From assembly GCF_018603515.1 (NCBI RefSeq), contig NZ_JACATN010000004.1, positions 558,001 to 622,000 of the forward strand: a DNA stretch of 64,000 nucleotides, given 5' to 3'. The notes below the pieces were generated by a model. The model ran no database searches, had not been told where the DNA came from, and saw only the letters and a program-made list of their open reading frames with translations. The position numbers and the translations under genes are program-made. Shown here piece by piece: positions 1 through 8,023 of the stretch (the stretch's first letter is position 1; the number at the start of each line of letters is the position of its first letter). Origin of the DNA: Zobellia barbeyronii. Lineage in GTDB: Bacteria; Bacteroidota; Bacteroidia; Flavobacteriales; Flavobacteriaceae.

Positions 1-528
1 AACATTTAACCAATTCTGAATCCATTCTACACGTTCCGGCTTACGGATGTACATGTATTCTACACCAATAGCATCACAATAAATGTGTTGCAAATGATCT
101 ATAATTTCTTTTAGGGTGCTTACTCCAATGCCAATGATTTCACCTGCATTAAAAACAGTTCCCATGTCTCCTTGTGAGAGTCCAAAGTTCTCAATATCTA
201 ATGATGGCTCGTATTTTCTACGCTCGCGAACAGGGTTTGTTTTTGTAAACAAATGACCTCTACTGCGATAACCATCAATAAGCCGAATAACCTGAAACTC
301 CTTTTGGAGTGACTCCGGCATCTGCTGACCCATAGAATTTTGAGTGCCGTTTTGAGCTACGAAATCCTCAACATCCAACTCATCAAGAGCGGTCTCGGTT
401 CCGAAATCATAACCTTGAAAAAAGGCGCGCCAACTAGGCTCTACACTATCGGGGTTAATAAGATATTTGTCGTATAGCTCTGAAAAAAAAGAGGTATGAG
501 CGGTATTTAGAAAAGAATATTTATCCAT
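1..528 (-). CDS. sucA: 2-oxoglutarate dehydrogenase E1 component, N-terminal part (runs off window)
   Basis: The first 176 codons are present; the rest lies beyond the left edge. The product is the thiamine-diphosphate-dependent E1 subunit of the 2-oxoglutarate dehydrogenase complex (TCA cycle, cytoplasm). The start reads MDKYSFLNTAHTSFFSELYD, followed by a VEPSWRAFFQGYDFG stretch. This is the E1 N-terminal helix typical of the family, including the 'WRxFFxG' pattern. Further on, IRLIDGYRSRGHLFTKTNP matches the conserved 'AYRxxGHxxAxxDP' region. The ATG at 526-528 fits the family start. Thiamine-binding residues are not visible because the gene is cut. Confidence 0.93.
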   Translation of the reverse strand, partial: MDKYSFLNTAHTSFFSELYDKYLINPDSVEPSWRAFFQGYDFGTETALDELDVEDFVAQNGTQNSMGQQMPESLQKEFQVIRLIDGYRSRGHLFTKTNPVRERRKYEPSLDIENFGLSQGDMGTVFNAGEIIGIGVSTLKEIIDHLQHIYCDAIGVEYMYIRKPERVEWIQNWLNV

Positions 529-625
529 AGAAAATTCTCTGTCATGCAAATAAATGGGTACAAAAATACAATAATTCCCATTTCTGAGACGTATCTTAGT
601 ATGCAATATTGAAAAAATAAAGATA

Positions 626-1162
626 ATGATTAAAAAACTTTATAAGATCTCGAAAAGCACTTTTTTAGCGTTATTTCTTATCGTTTTTGCATTAAATTGT
701 TCCGCACAAAACACTTCTACCCCTTCAGATTTCTGGAATAATGTACGATTTGGTGGGGGATTAGGCTTTGGACTCAATAATGGCGGCTTCAACGCTTCAG
801 TCTCTCCAAGTGCTATTTATCAATTCAATGAGCAATTTTCAAGTGGTATAAGTCTCACTTTTAATTATGCCAAATATGATGACAGTAAACGTTATGCCTA
901 TGGTGGAAGTATTATTTCTCTCTACAACCCCATACATTTTTTACAAATTTCTGCGGAATTAGAACAATTACGCATCAATCAAACTCTTAGTTTTAATGAT
1001 TCATCTACAATTGAAGATAATTACTGGTCGCCCTCTCTATTTTTAGGTTTAGGGTATACAGACCGAAATTTCACTGTTGGTATTCGCTACAATGTTCTTT
1101 ATGATGATAGCAAAAGCATCTACCTTGATGCATGGATGCCTTTCGTAAGAGTTTATTTTTAG
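626..1162 (+). CDS. Outer-membrane beta-barrel protein with signal peptide
   Basis: A 178-aa protein with a Sec signal peptide (residues 1-27, cleavage likely after NCSAQ). The mature part is rich in alternating polar/hydrophobic strands and glycine (FGGGLGFGLNNGGF), and ends in a terminal aromatic (VRVYF), the usual BAM recognition signature. The size suggests an 8-stranded barrel. It lies next to sucA in the opposite direction; homologues beside sucA are sometimes misnamed 'alpha-ketoglutarate decarboxylase', but nothing here supports an enzyme. Its role is unknown. It overlaps the stop of the convergent gene by 4 nt. Confidence 0.75.
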   Translation: MIKKLYKISKSTFLALFLIVFALNCSAQNTSTPSDFWNNVRFGGGLGFGLNNGGFNASVSPSAIYQFNEQFSSGISLTFNYAKYDDSKRYAYGGSIISLYNPIHFLQISAELEQLRINQTLSFNDSSTIEDNYWSPSLFLGLGYTDRNFTVGIRYNVLYDDSKSIYLDAWMPFVRVYF

Positions 1163-1512
1163 GAGTATTTAGCTTTCAACCAAACTTTTTGAAGCTCTCT
1201 TTTTAACACCAGAAAGGTAACCTGATCCGCTACCTCTACAACATCGGTTACTGTAATTTCCTTAAATGCTTTCTCCGGAACATCTATGATATAGAGTAAA
1301 TTCAGGTATTCTGAAAAGCGCTCCATAATTAAACGATATATTTTCTCCCTTAAAACACTTTTAAGTTCTTCGGGAAGAATTTCCAAATTGAGGTCTATAT
1401 AAATATTGGCTAAACCAAAATCTTTTATCAGCTGAGCTACTAATTTATTATAAAGCTCAGCTTTTTCTGCATTTGCAAGCAAATCTGTACTATCGGAAAA
1501 ATTCAAAACCAT
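1159..1512 (-). CDS. Conserved hypothetical protein (117 aa)
   Basis: A small cytoplasmic-looking protein of 117 aa, acidic in its first half, with predicted long helices (residues 9-35 and 45-75) and no signal peptide, membrane segment or cysteine motif. I do not recognise a domain. It is convergent with the barrel gene (stops overlap by 4 nt) and followed on the same strand by galE after an 87-nt gap. The intact frame and normal codon use support a real gene; the function is unknown. Confidence 0.6.
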   Translation of the reverse strand: MVLNFSDSTDLLANAEKAELYNKLVAQLIKDFGLANIYIDLNLEILPEELKSVLREKIYRLIMERFSEYLNLLYIIDVPEKAFKEITVTDVVEVADQVTFLVLKRELQKVWLKAKYS

Positions 1513-1599
1513 AAATTATCTACGTTTCTGATTCAAAGTTGGTTTTGCTTGATAAAAAATTAATTCTAGATAATGAACAGCAAAGTCTATGTATTAAGG

Positions 1600-2616
1600 T
1601 TACGCCCTAACTTTCTGCTCCCACTCCCAAGCAGATTTCATTGCCTCGTCCAAAGTATATTGAGATTTCCAACCTAAAACATCATTCGCCTTTTTAGTAT
1701 CTGCATAAGCAGAAACAATATCACCAGCTCTTCTATCTACAATTTTATAATTTAGTTTTTTACCTGAAACTCTTTCAAAACTATGAATAACCTCAAGTAC
1801 GGAACTTCCTTTTCCTGTACCTAAATTAAACACCTCATAGTTGTCTTGGTTCTTTCCTCCTAGTAAACGTTGCAATGCCTTTACATGAGCCTTGGCCAAA
1901 TCTACTACGTAAATGTAATCACGAACACAAGTACCATCTTCTGTAGGATAATCATCACCAAAAACAGACAGCTCCTCTCTTAACCCCATACCTGTTTGAG
2001 TAATAAAAGGCACCAAGTTCTGTGGTACACCAATAGGCAACTCTCCTATATTACCACTAGGATGAGCACCCATAGGATTAAAATAACGCAATGCAATTGC
2101 TTTCAATTTTGGATTTATAGCACATGTGTCACGAATAATCTCTTCGCCCATTTGCTTGGTATTCCCATACGGAGATTCTGCTGGTTTTACCGGTGCCTTT
2201 TCACTAATAGGCATTTCATCTGCCTGACCATAAACGGTACAAGAAGAACTGAATATAAAACTAGCGTTCTCTTTCTTAGAAAGTTCTTTTAAAAGATAGA
2301 CCAATGTACCTATGTTATTTTCATAATACAAAAGTGGTTTTTGAACACTTTCACCAACGGCCTTTGAGGCTGCAAAATGAATCACTCCCTGAACGTCTTG
2401 ATGTCTTTTGAAAAAGTCTTCAACTTTAGCTCTTTCCTTTAAATCTATCTTTTCAAAAAGTGGCATTTTACCAGAAATTGAAGAAATACCCTCCAATACT
2501 TTTTCAGATGAATTAGAACAATCATCAATTATCACAACCTCATAACCTTCGTTTTGAAGTTCTACAACTGTATGTGACCCAATAAATCCTAATCCGCCGG
2601 TTACTAATATTTTCAT
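1600..2616 (-). CDS. galE: UDP-glucose 4-epimerase
   Basis: A 338-aa extended short-chain dehydrogenase that interconverts UDP-glucose and UDP-galactose with bound NAD. The N-terminal GGLGFIGSH (7-15) is the dinucleotide-binding glycine motif. FSSSCTVYG (122-130) carries the catalytic Ser/Thr region, and Y150-x3-K154 is the catalytic pair. RYFNPMGAHPSG and RDYIYVVDLA are GalE signatures, and the length is normal for the family. It lies downstream of a DegT-type aminotransferase, from which a hairpin terminator separates it, and near waaA. This suggests a supply of sugar nucleotides for envelope glycans. The start ATG at 2616 is unambiguous. Confidence 0.95.
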   Translation of the reverse strand: MKILVTGGLGFIGSHTVVELQNEGYEVVIIDDCSNSSEKVLEGISSISGKMPLFEKIDLKERAKVEDFFKRHQDVQGVIHFAASKAVGESVQKPLLYYENNIGTLVYLLKELSKKENASFIFSSSCTVYGQADEMPISEKAPVKPAESPYGNTKQMGEEIIRDTCAINPKLKAIALRYFNPMGAHPSGNIGELPIGVPQNLVPFITQTGMGLREELSVFGDDYPTEDGTCVRDYIYVVDLAKAHVKALQRLLGGKNQDNYEVFNLGTGKGSSVLEVIHSFERVSGKKLNYKIVDRRAGDIVSAYADTKKANDVLGWKSQYTLDEAMKSAWEWEQKVRA

Positions 2617-2628
2617 AATCTATTTTTT

Positions 2629-2657
2629 AAAAACCCACTCGAAAAACGAGTAGGTTT
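2629..2657 (-). terminator. Rho-independent terminator between aminotransferase gene and galE
   Basis: On the minus strand AACCTACTCG, a T-rich loop and CGAGTGGGTT form a 10-bp stem with one G-U pair, followed by a T-run. On the plus strand the same pair is a C-A mismatch, so the minus strand is favoured. It suggests that galE is transcribed at least partly from its own promoter. Confidence 0.65.
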
Positions 2658-2715
2658 CTTTGCTTTATTTATAGTCAGTTTTTGTTTCAAAAGTAGTAGA
2701 TAAGGCTAATTGCCA

Positions 2716-3876
2716 CTACCCGTTTACAAAATCCACTACTGTTTTTGTAATAAAATCTATTTGCTCATCATCCAACTCCGTATGCATTGGTAATGAAATA
2801 ACTTCTTTCACCAATTGGTTCGTTACCGGAAAATCAGCTTCGTTATATCGTTCATCAACATATGCTTTTTGCTTATGCAAAGGAATAGGATAGTATACAC
2901 CGCATGGAATATCTTTTTCTGCCAAATGCTTTACTAGAGCATCTCTTTTTCCATTGGTAATTCTTAAAGTATATTGATGGAACACGTGACATGTACATGT
3001 ATCACAAATTTCCTGTCCACACTGAGTTGTTCTAGGCGTAATAATATTAGCTTGCCCTCTAAAGGCACTATTATAACTTCTGGCAGCTTGCCTTCTTCTA
3101 TTACAATACTGGTCTAATTTTGGCAATTTTGCACGTAAAACCGCTGCCTGAATAGAATCTAATCTAGAATTCACTCCCACCACATCATGATGGTATCTCT
3201 CATACATACCGTGATTCACAACACCTCTTAAGGTGTGTGCCAACTCATCATCATTAGTAAAAATTGCACCACCATCACCGTAAGCACCTAAATTCTTTGA
3301 CGGAAAAAAAGACGTTGCACCTACATGACCTATTGTACCTGCTTTTTGCTTCTTACCGTTATTAAAAGTATAATCTGCTCCAATAGCCTGTGCATTATCC
3401 TCTATTACATAAAGATTATGCTGATCGGCCAATTGCATAATAGCATCCATATTGGCACATTGTCCAAACAAATGAACAGGAACTATGGCTTTTGTTTTAG
3501 GCGTTATAGCTTTTTCAACGGCTGCAATATCTATATTAAAAGTATCTGGTTCTACATCTACAAGAACGGGAGTCAATTGCAAAAGAGCAATTACCTCTAC
3601 TGTAGCCGCAAATGTAAAATCTGCCGTTATTACCTCATCACCAGGCTGAAGACCCAACCCCATCATAGCAATCTGCAAAGCATCTGTACCATTAGCACAA
3701 GGTATTACGTGTTTTACGCCCAAGTAGGCTTCTAATTCGCTTTGAAAAGATTTTACCTCAGGTCCATTTATGAAAGCCGAAGTTTCCATAATAGTAGCTA
3801 TAGCAGAATTCACTTGTTCTTTTATTCCTTCGTACTGGCCACCTAGGTCGACCATTTGAATTTTTTTCATCGTCAT
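2716..3876 (-). CDS. DegT/DnrJ/EryC1/StrS-family aminotransferase (sugar aminotransferase)
   Basis: A 386-aa PLP-dependent fold-type I enzyme of the nucleotide-sugar aminotransferase family. Landmarks are ANGTDALQIA (61-70, phosphate binding), VHLFGQCANM (134-143), VIEDNAQAIGA (157-167, with the Asp that pairs with the PLP nitrogen) and SFFPSKNLGAYGDGGA with the Schiff-base lysine K194. A cysteine-rich insert (CGQEICDTCTC) precedes HVFHQYTLR; its role is not evident. The frame opens MTMKK, so the true start may be the second ATG (3870). The likely role is amino-sugar synthesis for lipopolysaccharide or glycoprotein glycans, in keeping with galE and waaA nearby. The exact substrate cannot be read from the sequence. 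Confidence 0.88.
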   Translation of the reverse strand: MTMKKIQMVDLGGQYEGIKEQVNSAIATIMETSAFINGPEVKSFQSELEAYLGVKHVIPCANGTDALQIAMMGLGLQPGDEVITADFTFAATVEVIALLQLTPVLVDVEPDTFNIDIAAVEKAITPKTKAIVPVHLFGQCANMDAIMQLADQHNLYVIEDNAQAIGADYTFNNGKKQKAGTIGHVGATSFFPSKNLGAYGDGGAIFTNDDELAHTLRGVVNHGMYERYHHDVVGVNSRLDSIQAAVLRAKLPKLDQYCNRRRQAARSYNSAFRGQANIITPRTTQCGQEICDTCTCHVFHQYTLRITNGKRDALVKHLAEKDIPCGVYYPIPLHKQKAYVDERYNEADFPVTNQLVKEVISLPMHTELDDEQIDFITKTVVDFVNG

Positions 3877-3961
3877 GAATTATATAAATCGAAACAAAAA
3901 TACGAAACCATGCAGTACAATTTTATGTAAAGAAGTGTAATTTAGCCCAAAATATGAATCA

Positions 3962-5206
3962 GTGCACAGCATCTATAATGTGATTGTTCAGATTTCTTGG
4001 TTCTTCCTGAAAATTCTGGCTCTTTTTAATTCTAAACTAAAGCTGTTCGTTAACGGCCGAAAGCATTCCTTCTACCTACTTGATAATGCCATTTCCAAAG
4101 ATGACAAAACTCTTTGGGTTCATGCCGCATCATTAGGCGAGTTTGAACAGGGACTTCCCATTATTGAAAAACTTAAGAACGAATACCCTGCCCATAAAAT
4201 TGTACTTACCTTCTTCTCCCCATCCGGATATGAAGTGAAAAAAAATACTTCTGCGGCAGATGTAGTTGCCTACCTTCCTATGGACACGAAGAAGAATGCC
4301 GCTCATTTTGTAAAAACGGTACATCCTGATATTGCCATTTTTGTTAAATATGAAATTTGGCCCAACTACATGAAAGCGTTGGAAAAGAATAAAGTTCCAT
4401 CTATTTTAATTTCCGCCATCTTTAATAAAAGCCAGGTGTATTTTAAAGCCTACGGCGGATTTATGAGAAGTACACTTCGTAAATTCTCGAACTATTTCGT
4501 TCAAGATGAGAATTCAAAAAAATTGTTAGAATCCATAGGCATAAAGAATGCACAGGTAAGCGGAGATACTCGCCTAGATCGTGTTTCTGAAATCCTAGAC
4601 CGAGATAACAGCTTAGATTTCATGGAAGCTTTTAAAAATGATAAACTTTGTTTTGTTGCAGGAAGCACATGGCCTGAGGATGAAGCTATATTAATAGACC
4701 ATATTAATCATGCTCCTAAGAATTTAAAATATGTACTGGCACCACATACCATTAAAAAAGATAAAATTTTAGGGCTTGCAGGGGCATTTACCAAAAGGAC
4801 CACACTTTACTCAAAAATTGATAGTAATAATTTGCGCGATTATGATGTTTTGATAATTGATACTATTGGTCTTTTGACAAAAATTTATAGCTACGCAGAT
4901 ATAGCGTATGTAGGCGGTGGGTTTTCCACAGGACTACATAACACCTTAGAACCTGCCGTTTTTGGCATTCCCGTTATTATAGGACCAAACTATGACGGTT
5001 TTAAAGAAGCGGAGGATTTAGTGAAACAAAAAGGTATCTCTCCAATAAAAGATCAATGGACTTTTGGTGAGCTTTTAAAGAAATTTCTAGATAGTCCAGA
5101 CTATAGAAAAAAGACTGGTGAAATAAATGCTACGTATATTTCCAAAAACAAAGGTGCTAGCCAAGAAATAATGAACCACATTAAAGAGCTCATCCAAAAA
5201 TCTTAA
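3962..5206 (+). CDS. waaA: 3-deoxy-D-manno-octulosonic acid (KDO) transferase
   Basis: A 414-aa membrane-anchored GT30 enzyme that transfers KDO from CMP-KDO to lipid IVA in the inner leaflet of the inner membrane (lipid A-core assembly). It has an N-terminal hydrophobic anchor (about 5-22), WVHAASLGEFEQGLP (glycine/Glu acceptor-binding motif), VAGSTWPEDE, and YVGGGFSTGLHNTLEPAVFGIPVIIGP near 315-345, the nucleotide-sugar binding region. The start is a GTG at 3962: the nearby ATG at 3954 is out of frame and soon stops, and the N-terminus matches the family. It is divergent from the aminotransferase gene. Confidence 0.93.
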   Translation: MHSIYNVIVQISWFFLKILALFNSKLKLFVNGRKHSFYLLDNAISKDDKTLWVHAASLGEFEQGLPIIEKLKNEYPAHKIVLTFFSPSGYEVKKNTSAADVVAYLPMDTKKNAAHFVKTVHPDIAIFVKYEIWPNYMKALEKNKVPSILISAIFNKSQVYFKAYGGFMRSTLRKFSNYFVQDENSKKLLESIGIKNAQVSGDTRLDRVSEILDRDNSLDFMEAFKNDKLCFVAGSTWPEDEAILIDHINHAPKNLKYVLAPHTIKKDKILGLAGAFTKRTTLYSKIDSNNLRDYDVLIIDTIGLLTKIYSYADIAYVGGGFSTGLHNTLEPAVFGIPVIIGPNYDGFKEAEDLVKQKGISPIKDQWTFGELLKKFLDSPDYRKKTGEINATYISKNKGASQEIMNHIKELIQKS

Positions 5207-5381
5207 CAAAAGGTTGTTTTCTAAAATCAGTATTTTTCTACTGAATGCAAATTACACTTCATCGTTTTTTTGAACAGTTCAACTGATGAATATACTAAAC
5301 ATGAGATAGTTAAGTCAATTATTTAGCAAAAATTAAGGTTTGTATTTATTAATTTCTTAAATTTAAGGAAACCTAATACAA

Positions 5382-5510
5382 ATGGAACAACAACTAAGTG
5401 GCGGAGTAAAAATACTCAATGGATTTCTTCGACTTATGATTGCCTGCCTGGTATTTATTCTATTAGCAGTACCGGTAGCTCTCGTTTTAGATTTAATCGG
5501 GATTTTGTAA
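5382..5510 (+). CDS. Small single-span membrane protein (42 aa)
   Basis: A short ORF starting MEQQLSGGVKILNGFLRLM and continuing into a strongly hydrophobic segment (IACLVFILLAVPVALVLDLI) that ends four codons later. It has an ATG start, sits 172 nt after waaA and is followed by a strong terminator. One transmembrane helix with a short cytoplasmic N-terminus is likely. There is no recognised family or function. The case for a real gene rests on the clean membrane-helix composition and the position before the terminator. Confidence 0.5.
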   Translation: MEQQLSGGVKILNGFLRLMIACLVFILLAVPVALVLDLIGIL

Positions 5511-5542
5511 CTCCATGAAAAAATTTAATTGACCAAGCATAA

Positions 5543-5567
5543 AAAAGGCCCTCATAGAGGGCCTTTT
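5543..5567. terminator. Bidirectional rho-independent terminator
   Basis: AAAAGGCCCTC, loop ATA and GAGGGCCTTTT form a perfect 11-bp hairpin with A and T runs on its two sides. It separates the plus-strand waaA/small-ORF unit from the convergent minus-strand gene that stops at 5574. Confidence 0.9.
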
Positions 5568-5573
5568 AATTTA

Positions 5574-6425
5574 TTACAAAGTAGCTATTATTCCTTTAAT
5601 GTAGCCAATTGATTCCATCATACCAGGTAAAGGGTCATCCCCTTCTGCTTCATATTCCAAAGCTAAAGTTCCTTTGTAGTTTAACTTTGAAACTGTTTTT
5701 AGAAAAGCAGGAAAGTCTATAACACCACGACCAATAATACAGGTTTGTCCATCTAGCTCTGAAGCCGTTACATCTTTTAAATGAATATCAAAGACCCTAT
5801 CAAAGAACTGGGTCACATCCTGGGAAGGATCTCTTTTTATACGTTGCGTATGCCCTATATCTACACATAGCCCCATTCGCTTATCCCTATCTTTAATTTT
5901 TACATAAGCACTTTCTGCACTTGGGTATACCTTATCTCCTGGTCCATGATTATGAATGGCAAGTTTAATATCATATGATTTTACCTTTTTCTCTACATAA
6001 TCTAGAAGGTTATGACTAGGCACACCAACAATCATATCAAGCTCCGCCATTTTAGCATATTCAAAAGCTTGGTCTACCTCTTCTTCAGTTGTCATATAGA
6101 TGACACCAGCTCCATAAAAATCAACTCCTTTTTCTTTACATTCTGCAACGGCACTTTTTATCGTGTGCGCACCCGAATCTAGCGGTAAATGCATGCTCTT
6201 GAATGTAATCCGATTTAAACCGCACCTCAGCGTCATATCCAAGGCCTTTTCACGTGTAAATTCCCGAAGGGTATATGAAGCAACCCCAAGCTTCAAATCG
6301 GATTTTAGGGTATTACTATTTTCTTTCAAAGTTGCAGCGTTTGCGGCTATAGGAAAGGAAAGAGCCCCCATACCCAATACACCAGCAGATGTGCGCTTAA
6401 TAAAATTTCTTCTGTTTGCTTTCAT
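5574..6425 (-). CDS. Exported sugar phosphate isomerase/epimerase-like TIM-barrel protein (Tat signal)
   Basis: A 283-aa protein with a twin-arginine leader (RRNFIK at 5-10, hydrophobic stretch, AANA cleavage site near 30), so it is exported folded to the periplasm. The mature part is an AP-endonuclease-2/xylose-isomerase-like barrel: KLGVASYTLREF, AIHNHGPGD (metal-ligand His), LCVDIGHTQR (Asp/His ligands), IHLKDV, and a final LALEYEAEGDDP (Glu ligand). Such proteins are common in marine Bacteroidota and often pair with Gfo/Idh/MocA enzymes in sugar catabolism. The substrate is unknown. It stands alone between a terminator and a 348-nt non-coding stretch. Confidence 0.85.
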   Translation of the reverse strand: MKANRRNFIKRTSAGVLGMGALSFPIAANAATLKENSNTLKSDLKLGVASYTLREFTREKALDMTLRCGLNRITFKSMHLPLDSGAHTIKSAVAECKEKGVDFYGAGVIYMTTEEEVDQAFEYAKMAELDMIVGVPSHNLLDYVEKKVKSYDIKLAIHNHGPGDKVYPSAESAYVKIKDRDKRMGLCVDIGHTQRIKRDPSQDVTQFFDRVFDIHLKDVTASELDGQTCIIGRGVIDFPAFLKTVSKLNYKGTLALEYEAEGDDPLPGMMESIGYIKGIIATL

Positions 6426-6773
6426 ATGTTTTGTTTGTATTTTGGTTTTTAGTCGATTTTGGTCTTAAGATTATGATCTGCTATTGAACTTCTTTTGATT
6501 TTGTTATCCATAAATAAAATTACCTAGTGGGATTGTTCTTAAAATGATAAACAAATTCACTTTAACTGTCTATTTACAAACACCTTAAAGCGATTTTTTA
6601 CATCTTTCAGAAATTACGAAATAATCATAATAAGGTCATTAAATATATAACACTTTTAAACTTTCTGCAATTAGATAGGGAATACCTTAACATAACTCCT
6701 AGTTTCAATACGAAATCCCAAACATCCAAACTAGCTTATTATTCGTATTTTAAATGACCAACAACAGTACAAA
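6426..6773. other. Intergenic region between divergent genes, no gene seen
   Basis: An AT-rich stretch of 348 nt between the divergent epimerase-like gene and the FAH-family gene. It must hold both promoters. I found no good TAnnTTTG element, no strong dyad and no ORF with coding character. Confidence 0.5.
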
Positions 6774-7973
6774 ATGAAATATATTGACTTGAATCACCTT
6801 ATTCCGCAGTTAGCAGAAAAAGGTACATGGATAGGCAGGTGCATGGTTCCTGCAAAAAAAGCGCATAACGGCATAGCCGGACCTCATGTAGTCTTGGCTA
6901 CCAAAGGAAAAGTTTACGACCTTTCTGCGCATTACAATTCCACTAGCGAATTAATAAATAGTAAGAATCCGGTTGCTACTTTAAAAGCTCTAAAGGATTT
7001 ACCTAAACTTGGTAACCTAGCAGACATATTGAAAAACTCTTTATATTTCAATCAAAATCCAAATCTTCCTTATTTAATCGCTCCAAATGATATTCAGGCT
7101 ATTAAAGCATGTGGAGTAACCTTCGTTAAAAGTTTACTGGAAAGGGTCATTGAAGAACAAGCTAAAGGAGATGCTAGTGCAGCCAAGGAAATACGTAAAA
7201 CCATATCTACTTCGTTAGGTAAGGATTTAAGCAAGGTGGTACCGGGTTCTCCAGAGACCAAAAAATTGAAGAAAGAATTACAAAAAAAGGGACTATGGTC
7301 TCAATACCTTGAAGTGGGCATTGGAAAAGATGCCGAAATTTTCACTAAGGCCCAACCTTTATCCGCTGTAGGATTTGGAGCTGAGATAGGGGTTTTAAAA
7401 AGTTCGAAATGGAATAATCCTGAACCAGAAATTGTGCTGGCCGTAGCATCTTCTGGTAAAATAATCGGAGCCACCTTGGGCAACGATGTAAATCTTCGTG
7501 ATTATGAAGGCCGGAGCGCATTACTCCTAGGCGAAGCAAAAGATCAGAATGGTTCTTGCGCCATTGGACCTATGTTTCGTTTATTCGATGAGAAGTTTAC
7601 ACTAGATGATATAAAAAAATCTAATGTGCAATTTTCCATGGAAGGAAAGGATGGTTTCACTACATCTGGAAGCAATAACATGAAGGAAATAAGCCGTGCT
7701 CCAGAAGACTTAGTAGCACAGGTAATTGGCAAAAACCATCAATACCCAGACGGATTTGTGCTTTTCTTAGGCACCATGTTCGTACCTACCGCAGACCGTA
7801 ATAAAAAAGGATTAGGCTTTACTCATAAAAAGGGTGACCAAATAACTATTTCAGCATCGCATTTAGGCACACTTACGAACTGGTCCAATACTTGCGATAA
7901 CATACCAAAATGGAAATTTGGCATTGGTTCTTTCACCAACTATATCTTAAAAAGAAATTCTAAGAAATTTTAG
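6774..7973 (+). CDS. Fumarylacetoacetate hydrolase-family protein (AraD1-like)
   Basis: A 399-aa cytoplasmic protein whose C-terminal half has the FAH fold. EPE (217-219) and D238 in GNDVNLRDYEGRSALLLGEAKD look like the metal ligands, and CAIGPMFRLFDE follows. The pattern is closest to 2-keto-3-deoxy-sugar-acid dehydratases/hydrolases (AraD1 type), which act on keto-deoxy-pentonates or -rhamnonate in non-phosphorylated sugar acid breakdown. True fumarylacetoacetase is less likely, although a homogentisate dioxygenase gene lies 27 kb away. It is monocistronic, divergent from an exported TIM-barrel epimerase. Confidence 0.8.
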   Translation: MKYIDLNHLIPQLAEKGTWIGRCMVPAKKAHNGIAGPHVVLATKGKVYDLSAHYNSTSELINSKNPVATLKALKDLPKLGNLADILKNSLYFNQNPNLPYLIAPNDIQAIKACGVTFVKSLLERVIEEQAKGDASAAKEIRKTISTSLGKDLSKVVPGSPETKKLKKELQKKGLWSQYLEVGIGKDAEIFTKAQPLSAVGFGAEIGVLKSSKWNNPEPEIVLAVASSGKIIGATLGNDVNLRDYEGRSALLLGEAKDQNGSCAIGPMFRLFDEKFTLDDIKKSNVQFSMEGKDGFTTSGSNNMKEISRAPEDLVAQVIGKNHQYPDGFVLFLGTMFVPTADRNKKGLGFTHKKGDQITISASHLGTLTNWSNTCDNIPKWKFGIGSFTNYILKRNSKKF

Positions 7974-8023
7974 ACTAGGTAAGTTGAAAATAGAAGTGCA
8001 GAGTTAGTTTAAGTAGCTGCCCA

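Noticed and set aside
1996-2292. 98-aa plus-strand ORF inside galE
   Set aside because: It lies antisense within a well-supported gene, with no domain and with composition typical of a shadow frame.
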